This document shows, in pieces, positions 55,101-64,000 of a stretch of DNA of 64,000 bases. The stretch is from positions 1,240,001 to 1,304,000 of the forward strand of contig OZ004588.1 in NCBI GenBank assembly GCA_963924555.1. Direction: 5' to 3'. Position 1 is the stretch's first letter; the number at the start of each line of letters is the position of its first letter. The stretch is from Crambe crambe (lineage: Eukaryota > Porifera > Demospongiae > Poecilosclerida > Crambeidae). The translations under genes and the position numbers were made by a program. The notes below the pieces were generated by a model, which was given only the letters and a program-made list of their open reading frames with translations, did no database searches and was not told the DNA's origin.

Positions 55101-57867
55101 TTTATGCCGAAGTTTTATTAAAATGGCTCATATTATGCTGAAACTACGAAATCTTCATGGGTAGAATTTTGTTTTTTTGCAGGGGAAAAAAAAAGACAAT
55201 TTATAAATGCCCTATTTTGTGTAATTATTTTCACGATTCAGTAGTCTGCTAGCTAGTATGTTATTATATTCAGGCTATACAAGCACAACTGCTAGCTAGT
55301 ATGTTATTATATTCAGGCTATACAAACACAAAGAAGTGGGGGTGTGGGGAAATACGTAGCAGCGGAATTTAAGACTGCTAGTATGTACTTGTATACTGTA
55401 AGTACTATGGTAAATGGGATTCATACTTCACTACTTCTGGATTATGTTACCCTCCTCCAAGTGTTATATTGCCTCCCCCAAAGCCAGATGGTGGATAGTG
55501 TGCGTAAACTTAATGATTATTGTCCGGTTATTATGAGACGACATCCCCTTACAAGGACCTAATCCTTTCATGTCCATGTAAACTGTAGAACAAATTGTTT
55601 CCACCTGTCCCCCAAAACCACCAACCTGCAATGGACAATCCAATGAGTATTGGGACAATCCTGTCAAGACAAAGATGTGTCAGTTTCAGCACCCACACAA
55701 GAGAATAGTACCAGGTTGGTTGTCAGGGGAATAGATGGACACCTGTTTACAACAGATAGGACATGAGAGGATCAGGTTTCGGTCCTTGTAAGCCACTACC
55801 TCTTTCTTATTCCTTATGGACAACCATCTAATCCGGATCCCATAATAGAATTAGTAAAATTATCTGGACATATGAAGCATGATTTGAGGGACCAGACTAA
55901 AATTGTCTGGACATATGAAGTTCCAGATGAATCAGCCCTGGGACTAATGGGGTCTGGACATATGAAGTGCCTGATATTTGTCCAACTGTTGATTTGATGG
56001 ACCAGACAAATGGGAATGATTGTACTAATTCCATTAGCTTCCAATAGGAATTTGAAAAATCTAGTTGAGCTCTTGGACCTTATATTTGAATTCTCATAAT
56101 TCTCAAACATACTTCCCAGGCATCTTAAGGCATAACGAACGGCCTTCGGTTCTTCTCCTTATGCATTATATCTTGCCAAGTTCTTCTGAGTGGCCACAGT
56201 CCGTAAGGCCACAGTCCGTAAGGCCACAGTCCGTAAGGACCCTGAAATTTCTATAGAATAATCAAAAGCCATTTGTTTGCTCTGTTAAGCACCATACCTC
56301 CCTTTATTTACTGGCTTCTACACCAGGAGCCAGCTCAGCACACTCATAATCATTGGACCCTCTCCTTCATGGTGATCATGGTCTTGCCCCTATGCCTTCA
56401 ATAAAATTACTGGGGAGAACCCTGTACTTTAATAAAATTACTGGGGAGAACCCTGTACTTTAATAAAATTACTGGGGAGAACCCTGTACTTTAATAAAAT
56501 TACTGGGGAGAACCCTGTACTTTAATAAAATTACTGGGGAGAACCCTGTACTTTAATAAAATTACTGGGGAGAACCCTGTACTTTAATAAAATTACTGGG
56601 GAGAACCCTGTACTTTAATAAAATTACTGGGGAGAACCCTGTACTTTAATAAAATTACTGGGGAGAACCCTGTACTTTAATAAAATTACTGGGGAGAACC
56701 CTGTACTTTAATAAAATTACTGGGGAGAACCCTGTACTATCTATAATGGTTGGGCTATCTCCACTCCGCATCAAGTTCCTGAAGTCCCTAACAAAGACCT
56801 CACAATTTAGTGCCCACCTTTCTTTGTGCAGTTGACTATAGAGTGACGGAGAGAAGCTTCAAGTTTGCACGGGATAACCACCTCCCATTCTACTTTGTGT
56901 CTGCATCCGATGGCACTAATGTTGTCAAGGTGATCGGTTGATTACACATAGTACCTTAATTAACCATCCCCTTAATCACCTCTCCCCCAACTTATTGACC
57001 TTTGATATAAGTATATGTGTTGTAGCTTCTTAACAATTATAGAATCTTGTATATTTCAGGATTTGGAAATTGATAAACAGTTCAAAAATGAGAGTAAAAA
57101 TGAGTTTTTATATATAGTACAGTGGAACCCTCCCAATAAAGGACACTCCAAGAGGAGACAAACCTTGAAAATCTAACAGTACCTTTGTACATACACTCTA
57201 TTCAAATTAACTTCCAAAAGAGGACAACCTTTCTGCAAATGACAAAAGGATGGGTCCCAAGTGTGTTCATTATTCAGAGGTTCCACTGGCTGCGATTATG
57301 ATTTCCGAGATCCTTGAGACTAAAAGCTAAGGTGTGTGTTGGTACAAGAAGATTATGTTGATTCTATTATTCCTCAGATATTCAGAGAATCTATCAAAGC
57401 AGCTCTGCTGTATAAGGAAGATTCAACAGATTTCCTGGATCAAGTCATGAGGGAATTAGAGGTTTGTGGGCTCACTCTTAATTTGGACTTTTAGTGATTG
57501 TGTGGATATTAGTTGATGTGCAGTAGAAGTGTTAACTTTGTCATGAAAAGATAAAAGTTAAAATAACCAAAGATTGCTCTTTATCAGATATTGTATATCA
57601 CTACAGAACCTCCCCAGTGTTATACTCCCCAATCAGTTTACTATCACCAGAATTTAATTTCCATAATTATGATCTCTTATTACTATAGCTCTTGTTATAA
57701 CCACATGATACATATGTTTACTTCGATAGCCTGTTTACAACAATATGTAATGATCCATGCAGGAAATGGATGACTTATCATCAGTTCAGCCTGTTCAACA
57801 ACACAGAGTTGCATCATCTGATAGGAGCGATGCAGTTGAGACACCAGAAGACCTCAGCACTGATTAA
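52136..57867 (+). CDS. RABL2: RABL2 small GTPase
   Basis: Ras-superfamily GTPase that helps load intraflagellar-transport cargo at the ciliary base. Eight exons: 52136-52290, 52370-52399, 52646-52725, 53606-53685, 54633-54744, 56832-56929, 57378-57461, 57763-57867; total 744 nt, 247 residues. Motifs: P-loop GDSAVGKSK (in the usual Thr/Ser place, Ser), switch region YNPQQQSTFALTLF, WDTAGQERF, the guanine motif NKID, and VSASDGTNVVK, all as in RABL2. Distinctive family phrases include MHPSYYHQAHACI and ITRKITYKNLSRWY. There is no C-terminal prenylation Cys; the protein ends ETPEDLSTD, which also agrees with human RABL2, where the C-terminus is not prenylated in the usual way. AATAAA follows at 57902. 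It is head-to-head with a ciliary dynein and tail-to-tail with the Rolling-stone-like gene. Confidence 0.93.
55246..55330. repeat. 42-bp direct repeat, two copies
   Basis: CTAGCTAGTATGTTATTATA with its continuation ATTCAGGCTATACAA occurs twice in a row in RABL2 intron 5. Confidence 0.85.
56193..56240. repeat. 15-bp tandem repeat, three copies
   Basis: GGCCACAGTCCGTAA is repeated three times in RABL2 intron 5, about 150 bp before the 30-bp minisatellite. Confidence 0.85.
56399..56738. repeat. 30-bp minisatellite, about eleven identical copies
   Basis: The unit AATAAAATTACTGGGGAGAA plus CCCTGTACTT repeats head to tail about eleven times with no visible differences. It lies about 90 bp before the sixth RABL2 exon. 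Each unit contains AATAAA, so the array holds about eleven poly-A-signal hexamers inside an intron. Confidence 0.95.
57120..57288. mobile_element. MITE of the CAGTGGAACC family
   Basis: Begins TA-CAGTGGAACCCTCC and ends AGGTTCCACTG in RABL2 intron 6. The body has family phrases about AATAAAGGACACTCC and ATTATTCAGAGG. The TA on the right side is not preserved. Confidence 0.6.
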
Positions 57868-57898
57868 AATTCTATATTTAATTTATTATTGCATGCAC

Positions 57899-58200
57899 CT
57901 CAATAAAACAGCAACTCCATTTCGGCCTATGTCACTTAATTATTGTCTACAGTAAGCAACTCATCACTTCAAAATTAATTCTTATATGATAATAATGAGG
58001 AAATTGCTTTATTATTCTGTGCACAAGGGGTAGGGAGCTCTCTAATAGCTCGCATAACACCTCAATAAAACAGCAACTCCATTTCGGCTGTCTACAGTAA
58101 GCAACTCGTCACTTCATTACTATAATTATGAAAAAAATTAATGATCACAAAGGGATGGGAAAGTGCTTTATTATTCTGTGCACAAGAGTAGGGAGTCTAA
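57899..58200. repeat. 160-bp tandem duplication at the RABL2 3' end
   Basis: CTCAATAAAACAGCAACTCC begins at 57899 and again at 58061, and GCTTTATTATTCTGTGCACA recurs at about 58006 and 58165. Each copy therefore carries AATAAA on the plus strand (57902 and 58064) and AATAAA on the minus strand (58008-58013 and 58167-58172). Confidence 0.85.
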
Positions 58201-58292
58201 TGATACATACAGTAAGTGTATAATGGTGATGATAATTACACTTCACTAATCACCTCTGTTGAATGTCCACTATTATTAGATACTATTGTGGA

Positions 58293-61200
58293 TCACACTG
58301 CTGTCATGTGATCACCGTTGCTATCAGCAACACCGTTGTCGAGTTCCTTGGTGTTAATGATGTCATCGCGATAAGGAAGTTCTTTGATATCTCGGAAGCA
58401 GCAACTGCAACATTTGTAGATCACATCTCGTAGCCACGTCAACAGAAAGAGAATGAGATAGGTCACTATTGGAGCGATGATCAATGCAATTGCGTAACCA
58501 AATGCTGAAGCCGATGGGTAATTCAAAGATGAATAGATGTATGGTCTACCATTGTGGTTTTTCCCACCAGCTGCCCAGTAGATGATGCTGAAAATTATAT
58601 ATGTAAAGCTGAAAATCACAGGATAGAAGAAGTGTAAAAACTGATACGGGACTCTTGAGAGGAAAATATCGAGAACGACCAGAAAGAAATTAACACCGTG
58701 GATCTGGATAGTGTAGACATCAATACAGTCACTGCCGGTGCTTTCTGTTGTTGCCATCATCGCATCACCAGAAGCGAAACTTGTGTTTGCATCAGTTGTG
58801 TTATTACTACCACCACTGGAAGAAGAGTTATTTTTTCCACATTCTGGGAAAATTAACACCCAATACCCAAGGAAAACCAAAAACGAAACACTTTTGGATA
58901 TGATGTACAACATCCATATGATCTTCACATACCATGGGATGTTGTCTTGCTTGTAAATTCGCACAACGGGGAAATCTTTTCTCGGAATGAATTTGAGTAG
59001 GATATGCTTTTTCTTATAGTAGACGATCATGTATACGAAACACAGCAGAGCTATCGATCCAGTACTGACCATCAAGAGAGCATATGATAGATCACTGATG
59101 AAGATGAGCCAGTGCGGGCCAAATGTGTCTTTCCTTGCTACTATGTGGAGTATCAGCCATATAAAGATGTAGAGGAAGAGAAGTATACGATAGATCACGA
59201 ATATTGGAAGGGGTATCCACTATGGGAGAGAGAGAGAGAGAGAGAATGTGTTAAAAAGCAAATTCCCAAGCCATATAAGTATTTGGAGAGCCTACCACAT
59301 CATGACATGTGTGTAAAAAGCACTTATGGTGTACAAAGCACTTATGGTCTAATTCCTCATATACCACAAACATCCCCATAGTCCCTAATTGAAGGTTTTG
59401 AGGGAAACCCCTACACTTTTTTTTTTCTTCCGTGTCCTGTGGTACATAAAAGGATAATGTGTATAGAGCTTTTGCATGCATCCTTTTACCATGCCGATGG
59501 CGGCCATTGGTGCACAATCTCCATAGAGCATTGTGCACCAAAATGGCAGTAAAAGGATGGCATGGTAAAAGGATGGCACCCCTCTAATCATATTCAGGTC
59601 ACTTTTCATTGCGATAAAGATGTGTACGATAAAGATGTGTACCAGGACATCTCTCTAATCAGGATGTACACTTTTCTGTACATGTGTCCTGGTACTATAG
59701 AGGATTGAGTGTATTAATATTTACCGAACTGGTCTACCATGTTAAATGGATCAGATCATAAAAAGACAACGTTATGCTATTATAAGCCTTGAATGATCAT
59801 AGCTTAAATGCTCCATGTCATTGTCACTTACAGAAGAAAAAGTGTTGACACAGTAAAGCTTCTTTGGGTATCCCTACTGTTTCGTTTAGAAGAATTAATT
59901 ACCTTGCAAGCATTATGTCATGCAACAAGGGAAGCCGGATATCTATAAAGTCTGTTTGTGTTCACTTCATACCTTGATAATATTTACTAACTTGCTCAAT
60001 TTTTGACCATAAATTTTAAGCAGAGAATTGATAAAACTCACTCTACGAGCTAAGAATTGAGAAAGTTATAACAACTGATTAAGAGATCAAATGAATGCTA
60101 TTGAGTTTATATTTTTTTAAAAGCTTTATTTCACTGCTTGGACAGCTACAATTACAGCAATACTGCTATCTGTTATTATTGAAAACTGTTTTCCTTCAGT
60201 TTCAAATCATAAGCTAAGGATTTGATATTGATAAACTAGTGATCCTTCGATTCTTCTCTTCCCTTCTCCACAAAGAGGGGAGGGGAAGGGGGAGGAGCCT
60301 GAGGGGAAAGGAGAAGAGGGGAAAGGGGAGGAGGAAAGGTTAATACACCAAGCATTGTTTTCCTCAACCCAATTATTATGCTGAGCATGAGAGACTAAAA
60401 TTAATGTGAGGTGGAAAGTCATGTACAAACGAATACAAGCCTACATGGTTTCCAGTTGTTCATTCTGTTAACAAGACTGAGGAAGTACCACTTTACAACC
60501 AAATAACAAATTCTCTGTAATTTCAGACGTAGAATAGGATTTACGGTATTGTATTAGCGTGTGGTACATGGTATTGGCTATAGGCCGGCTATTTAGGATT
60601 TACGGTATTGGCTATTTAGTACTCGTTTATCAATTACTTATCACAGATAGAAAGTGTGACACCAGCTAAGGCTTCCTTGGAAATTATGTGGGGCCTTCCT
60701 TCCTTCCTTCCTTCCTTCCTTCATGTTTCAGTAGGTGTTCATCTGATCAAACCCACATAGCTACATGCAGGAAACTTAGTTTACATAATGACATACTTAA
60801 TGATGAATCATTAAGCCTTACTCTAAAGATTACTGAGTGATCAGGTAGCCTCATCCCCAGGCTCTCGTAATGAAGGGGCGGGGCAAGGGGTGAGGCTTGT
60901 GCTTTGTCTGGAGAGCCTGGGGACGAGGCTAAGTGATCAGGATGCTCTCTATGTAGGGATATCAAAATCAAATTTACTTGAAGCATTTTATGAATGAGCT
61001 AGCAAACAAAACTGGTTGAACCGGAACTAGACTTCACTAAGAAGGATGAAATCAAGTCTAAGTTCTGCCATTATCAGCTCCATTATTATGTCTTTCCATA
61101 AGCATTTCCCCCTGACATCAGGGTTTAATAGCAAAAAAAGGATGCGTGGTTTCCAGTTCTTATCTGTGGGAAAATGATGATCCTCATAGGCAAAATAATC

Positions 61201-63166
61201 TTCAGCAATAATAACAGTTTTCCTTCACTCAGTGAAATATTGAGTATAATCACTATTATGGACTGAGCATAGGTTCTTTCTAATTTCATGGCACATACAT
61301 AGAAAAGAAGATTATGAACTAAAGACCAAGTAAAAGAACTTGATGCTCCATTGCAATTGGACTAAAGTCACAAGGAAGTCGTCACGCATGCATGCATGCA
61401 TCTGCACAGACAAATATTATCTGAAAAAGATCCTGCCAACTCTTCAGGTTATCCAGGACCTTATTTATTAGCAAAAAGCTTAGCCTTGGCCATAGAGCTA
61501 CCTGATTTAAGCTGCTACAAACCAAAATCATGTTCTTGTGCAAGGATTATCAATGCACAACAAGACAGTTCCTGTAGTGTCTATCCTATAGATACTTTAC
61601 AATAGCTAGCTAGAGACATGTAGCCAGCTATTTTGCTTACTGAAGTGGTGAAAGCTCGAATGTCGTGGTGGAAAAACCAAAATCTTTTGCAACGAAACTC
61701 CTCTCTGATTGGGATGGAGGTGGTGTGAATGCCTGGGACCGACACATCTGCCAGATGGGAGCTGTGGACGTCGGGAAGCATATTTTGTGTGGAAATAGTG
61801 GATTTTTTCATCATGCTCTTGAGTCTATGTTTGAGTTAGCTAATTCTAGTAGCTGACTGATATAGCTAGAGCCTATTAGACTAGTTATCTGCTGGCTATC
61901 TAGCTACTCTGCTGATAACTGGCTGACTTGCCAGAGAGCCGATTACTGCACAGGAAATAGTCAATTAGCTATTGATGACGCGTGGTAATTTTTTCAGTGC
62001 AGTGCTGTGAGGCGGGGCTAGCTAGCTCCGTTATTTTTTTCACAGCACTTCTGTTCTAGCTAGCTAGCTATGTAAATGGACAGCAGAAGCTACATTGCAT
62101 GATAGTGGTCTCTTTCCTTGTGCTCAATCCACAGTCTAGTAGCTATAATCATATACATTTATAATTATAGGAGAACCGCCTTCATGCAACCAACAAAATT
62201 TTTAGCATTATCTGCATTTACATATGACACTGCATCTAGCTAAGTTTTCATACTTAGATGTTATGTGCCTCATGTACATATAATATGAATTAGCTAAGTC
62301 TCGTGTGCCATCCCTCTGAAATGCATTTGATAATAATTAAACCACGACAATTAATTGATAGCTAGACTAAGTGATTTATGTATGTCAGATTCTGTACAGA
62401 GCAAACTTGGGGGGATGCTTGTTTATTTGTCGTTTTGTTTTGTTTTATTTTGTTGTTTTGAAGTATGAAGAAAAAATTTTTTTTCAATGGTAGTAATATA
62501 GCATGTGGCCACGGTTGGCTACCTTTCTGATTGTACATGTCTACTGACCCAGATACAAGAGAACCCAGACTAAGACAGAACTAATTGGGCATTCCAAACT
62601 CCATAATGATATCATGTTCAAGGGTCAGACCAGAAACCATAATAATACCCACATAAAAATCTGGAGTCTGAGTATATCTTTCAAAATAGAGCTCATAAGC
62701 TCAAGGAGTTTTGAAAAATTTGACCATTCGGAATAGCCCTGCCGTTTGAAATAGCCCCGCTTTACCTTACTAATAATTGTTAATTTGAGTGTCCTTTAGC
62801 AGTTCCACTGTAAACTAGCCATAAAAAAATTAGCTATGGCCCCAGATCAATATTTTTTTTATGTAGTACTAATTCAAGATCTACACAATGACCTACTGAT
62901 GTTGTGAAGGCTCTGATATCATGATAAAAAAACCACAACCTTCGCAGTCTGCACTCCTCTCTAATGGGAACAAAGTGCTTGGATGGAGGCAAGGGTATCA
63001 TGGTGTCATGATCATCATGATCATCATCTTCACGAATGGTGTGGCTGGTAGGTCCAGTGTAAAGGGCGTTGTCTTGCATCAGAATAAGATGTTGCATAGA
63101 CTCTCGTCGCTGCTTCGGCGCATTGGCGTCCCCTGATGACCCGCTGGGCTCGCTTTCTGTATCCAT
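58293..63166 (-). CDS. Rolling-stone-like multipass membrane protein
   Basis: The large 3' exon (59219-58293) encodes 308 residues with about six or seven membrane helices. It contains the signature of the Rolling stone (rost) family: H-x-x-N...LLD-like HGVNFFLVVLDIF, R..Y.FLHFFYPVIFSFTYIIFSIIYWAAGG and IYSSLNY. The acceptor ends CCATAG after a CT-rich tract and is phase 0. Two upstream minus-strand exons end in phase-0 donors and share PIREE.R..R.WFF.HDIRAFTTS: exon 1a (63166-62897) and exon 1b (61814-61641). Joining either gives ...AFTTS-WIPLPIFVIYRILL, matching the family's soluble N-terminus before the first helix. Predicted lengths are about 398 and 366 residues. Drosophila rost acts in myoblast fusion; the molecular role is unknown. 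An Asn/Ser/Thr-rich loop of about 40 residues between two Cys is glycosylation-prone. An alternative upstream ATG for 1a is at 63316. Confidence 0.7.
59479..59575. mobile_element. near-perfect foldback element
   Basis: Outer arms CATCCTTTTACCATGCC and GGCATGGTAAAAGGATG pair, and inside them TTGGTGCACAAT pairs with ATTGTGCACCAA around a loop of about 11 bases. The whole 97-bp unit is close to a palindrome, as in foldback MITEs. Confidence 0.65.
60846..60931. mobile_element. 86-bp MITE with 21-bp inverted ends and 10-bp target duplication
   Basis: Left end TAGCCTCATCCCCAGGCTCT and the inverted right end match with one difference (TCATCC against TCGTCC). AGTGATCAGG is directly repeated on both sides (60836-60845 and 60932-60941), which supports transposition rather than a chance hairpin. 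The core CCAGGCTCTC also forms the arms of the small hairpins in gene B. Confidence 0.8.
61641..61814 (-). CDS. alternative first exon 1b of the Rolling-stone-like gene
   Basis: Minus-strand frame of 58 codons starting MMKKSTISTQNMLPDVHSSH and ending HDIRAFTTS at a GTAAGC donor, phase 0. The last 25 or so residues match exon 1a closely while the N-terminal parts differ, so this is a diverged duplicate. It may give a second N-terminus from a second promoter, or be a decaying copy; the intact frame and donor favour use. Confidence 0.5.
61815..62896. other. intron between candidate first exons, no gene
   Basis: About 1.1 kb, AT-rich, with AGCTAGCTAGCT runs. It should include the promoter of exon 1b if that exon is used. 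Nothing else could be supported. Confidence 0.45.
62897..63166 (-). CDS. first exon 1a of the Rolling-stone-like gene
   Basis: Ninety codons from MDTESEPSGSSGDANAPKQR to HDIRAFTTS, ending in a GTAGGT donor, phase 0. It is acidic with an Asp/His run (EDDDHDDHD) and no membrane helix, consistent with a cytosolic N-terminus. The frame stays open to an upstream ATG at 63316, but the start at 63166 is preferred because the upstream part overlaps the phosphatase start. Confidence 0.6.
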
Positions 63167-63314
63167 AGCTTCAAAGATGCTATCAAAAACCTTGGAGTTT
63201 AATAAACAGTTTCCATGGTTTGTGCAGTAAAAGGGGGCGTGGCTGATGCACTTTGAACCCTCGTCGCATGTATGTGACGACCTTCGCCACGCCCCCTCAT
63301 ACATTACGCAAAGC
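63167..63314. promoter_or_regulatory. head-to-head promoter of the Rolling-stone-like and acid phosphatase genes
   Basis: Only 148 bp separate the preferred divergent starts. CpG-bearing stretches (for example CCTCGTCGCATGTATGTGACG) stand out from the AT-rich surroundings. No named site was recognised. Confidence 0.45.
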
Positions 63315-63819
63315 ATGATGAAGTCTGCTGTTTTCTGTTTGTGTTTGTTGTTCAGCTCAGCACCGATTAGAGGCCTTTCAAGTGGTGATCTCCAGCTTGA
63401 GCTGGCATCTGTGGTAAATAAATAACTTTTAGGCTAGCTTTGCTCCGTGTATGAAAGGGTCTGGTGATGGTAACTAGCAAATGTATGTATGGCCTTTACA
63501 GATATTTCGTCATGGTGATCGCTCTCCCATCCATATCTTTCCTACTGACCCCTACACTGAAGCAGATTGGCCTCAGGGCTTTGGGCAGCTCTCCATCGTA
63601 AGTTGGAGGGAGGGAGAGAGAGAGAGAGAGATCACAAGCATTACAATTATGCAATGGATATTTGAAACAACAGGCACTGAAAGAAATACTCTTGACCTTT
63701 GACCCTACAGGTGGGGATGCAACAGCAGTATAAACTAGGGGAACTGTTGAAGGCTCGCTACGTCAATAATGATGGCTGCTTGGGTCTTGTGTGTGCCAAC
63801 TACACACGTGTACAAGTGC
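63315..63819 (+). CDS. Histidine acid phosphatase, 5' part
   Basis: Start of a secreted or lysosomal histidine acid phosphatase (branch 2 family, like ACP2 and prostatic ACP), cut by the window edge. Exon 1 (63315-63413) is a signal peptide, MMKSAVFCLCLLFSSAPIRG. Exon 2 (63502-63597) has the catalytic RHGDRSPI, where the His is phosphorylated during the reaction, then PTDPYTEADWPQGFGQLS. Exon 3 (63711-63819) has GMQQQYKLGELLKARYVN and CANYTRVQV, with the next exon expected to supply the conserved RST-D-R-T. A GTAAGC donor in phase 1 ends exon 3. The family hydrolyses phosphomonoesters at acid pH. The rest of the gene lies outside. Confidence 0.85.
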
Positions 63820-64000
63820 GTAAGCTCACTACAAGTATTGCTGGAATTAACTGTATCATCACACTGTCTTTCAAGTCTTCCTCATTCAATAGGAAGTCAA
63901 CTCACATGGTGTCCCTTTACCTAAACATGAACATATTTCCCAACTTACCCAGGCTCTTACAAGAAAGAGAGAATCAGAGATGATTATTAACTCGTAAACC
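63820..64000 (+). other. intron of the acid phosphatase gene at the window edge
   Basis: No further exon with family motifs was recognised before the end of the window. Confidence 0.5.

Larger units (their letters stand above)
59220..61640. other. long intron of the Rolling-stone-like gene
   Basis: About 2.4 kb with no supported exon. It holds a foldback element (59479-59575), copies of the TCTAATCAGGACA repeat (59.58-59.70 kb), a purine/pyrimidine-rich stretch (60.25-60.34 kb), a (CTTC)n run (60698-60722) and a MITE with target duplication (60846-60931). Confidence 0.55.

Noticed and set aside
56399-56738. Regular 30-bp repeats considered as a CRISPR array
   Set aside because: Units abut with no spacers and lie in an intron of an animal gene; this is a minisatellite.
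60747-60986. Minus-strand frame in the rost-like intron
   Set aside because: It runs through the 86-bp MITE with its inverted ends and has no domain.

Overview
The window reads as compact metazoan nuclear DNA, most likely from a demosponge close to Amphimedon. This is an inference from several things: AT-rich introns, mostly 50-600 nt, full of TAGC/AGCT words; GT-AG splice sites throughout; animal cilium genes; and cell-surface proteins that mix Calx-beta and CCP (sushi) modules. No prokaryotic features, tRNA, rRNA or CRISPR were seen, and no virus-like element was recognised.

Region 1 (about 1.2-25.2 kb) holds three paralogous single-pass receptor genes, called A (minus strand), B and C (both plus). 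Each starts with a signal peptide followed by three Calx-beta-type domains, and each domain is split over two exons. After that they diverge. A has a Ser/Thr stalk and a long Tyr-repeat cytoplasmic tail. B has six CCPs, an Ig-like domain and a short tail. C has ten CCPs and a long tail of degenerate repeats. Nearly every intron is phase 1, so the exons form a modular cassette set. A and B are divergent; B and C lie in tandem with only 168 bp between coding regions. Eight of the nine Calx-beta domains carry a matching Cys in each half-exon and the ninth lacks both. Gene A also appears to have two alternative last exons. This cluster is the best candidate for an undescribed recognition or adhesion system.

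Region 2 (25.3-51.8 kb, minus) is one outer-arm beta-type axonemal dynein heavy chain (DNAH9/11/17 group) of roughly fifty exons, with all four AAA Walker A motifs, stalk, microtubule-binding domain and C-terminus visible. A small death-domain gene is nested on the opposite strand in one of its introns (46.7-47.1 kb).

Region 3 (52.1-57.9 kb, plus) is RABL2, a ciliary small GTPase. It is head-to-head with the dynein across 373 bp that contains an RFX X-box-like site. Its introns hold an 11-copy 30-bp minisatellite and a TA-flanked MITE.

Region 4 (58.3-63.2 kb, minus) is a Rolling-stone-like multipass membrane protein with one large 3' exon and two paralogous phase-0 candidate first exons 1.1 kb apart. 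It is tail-to-tail with RABL2 and head-to-head with a histidine acid phosphatase gene that runs off the right edge (63.3 kb onward).

Exon coordinates for A, B, C, RABL2, the death-domain gene, the Rolling-stone-like gene and the phosphatase were placed by hand from splice signals and reading frame. Every internal exon keeps the frame, but none is confirmed by transcripts.
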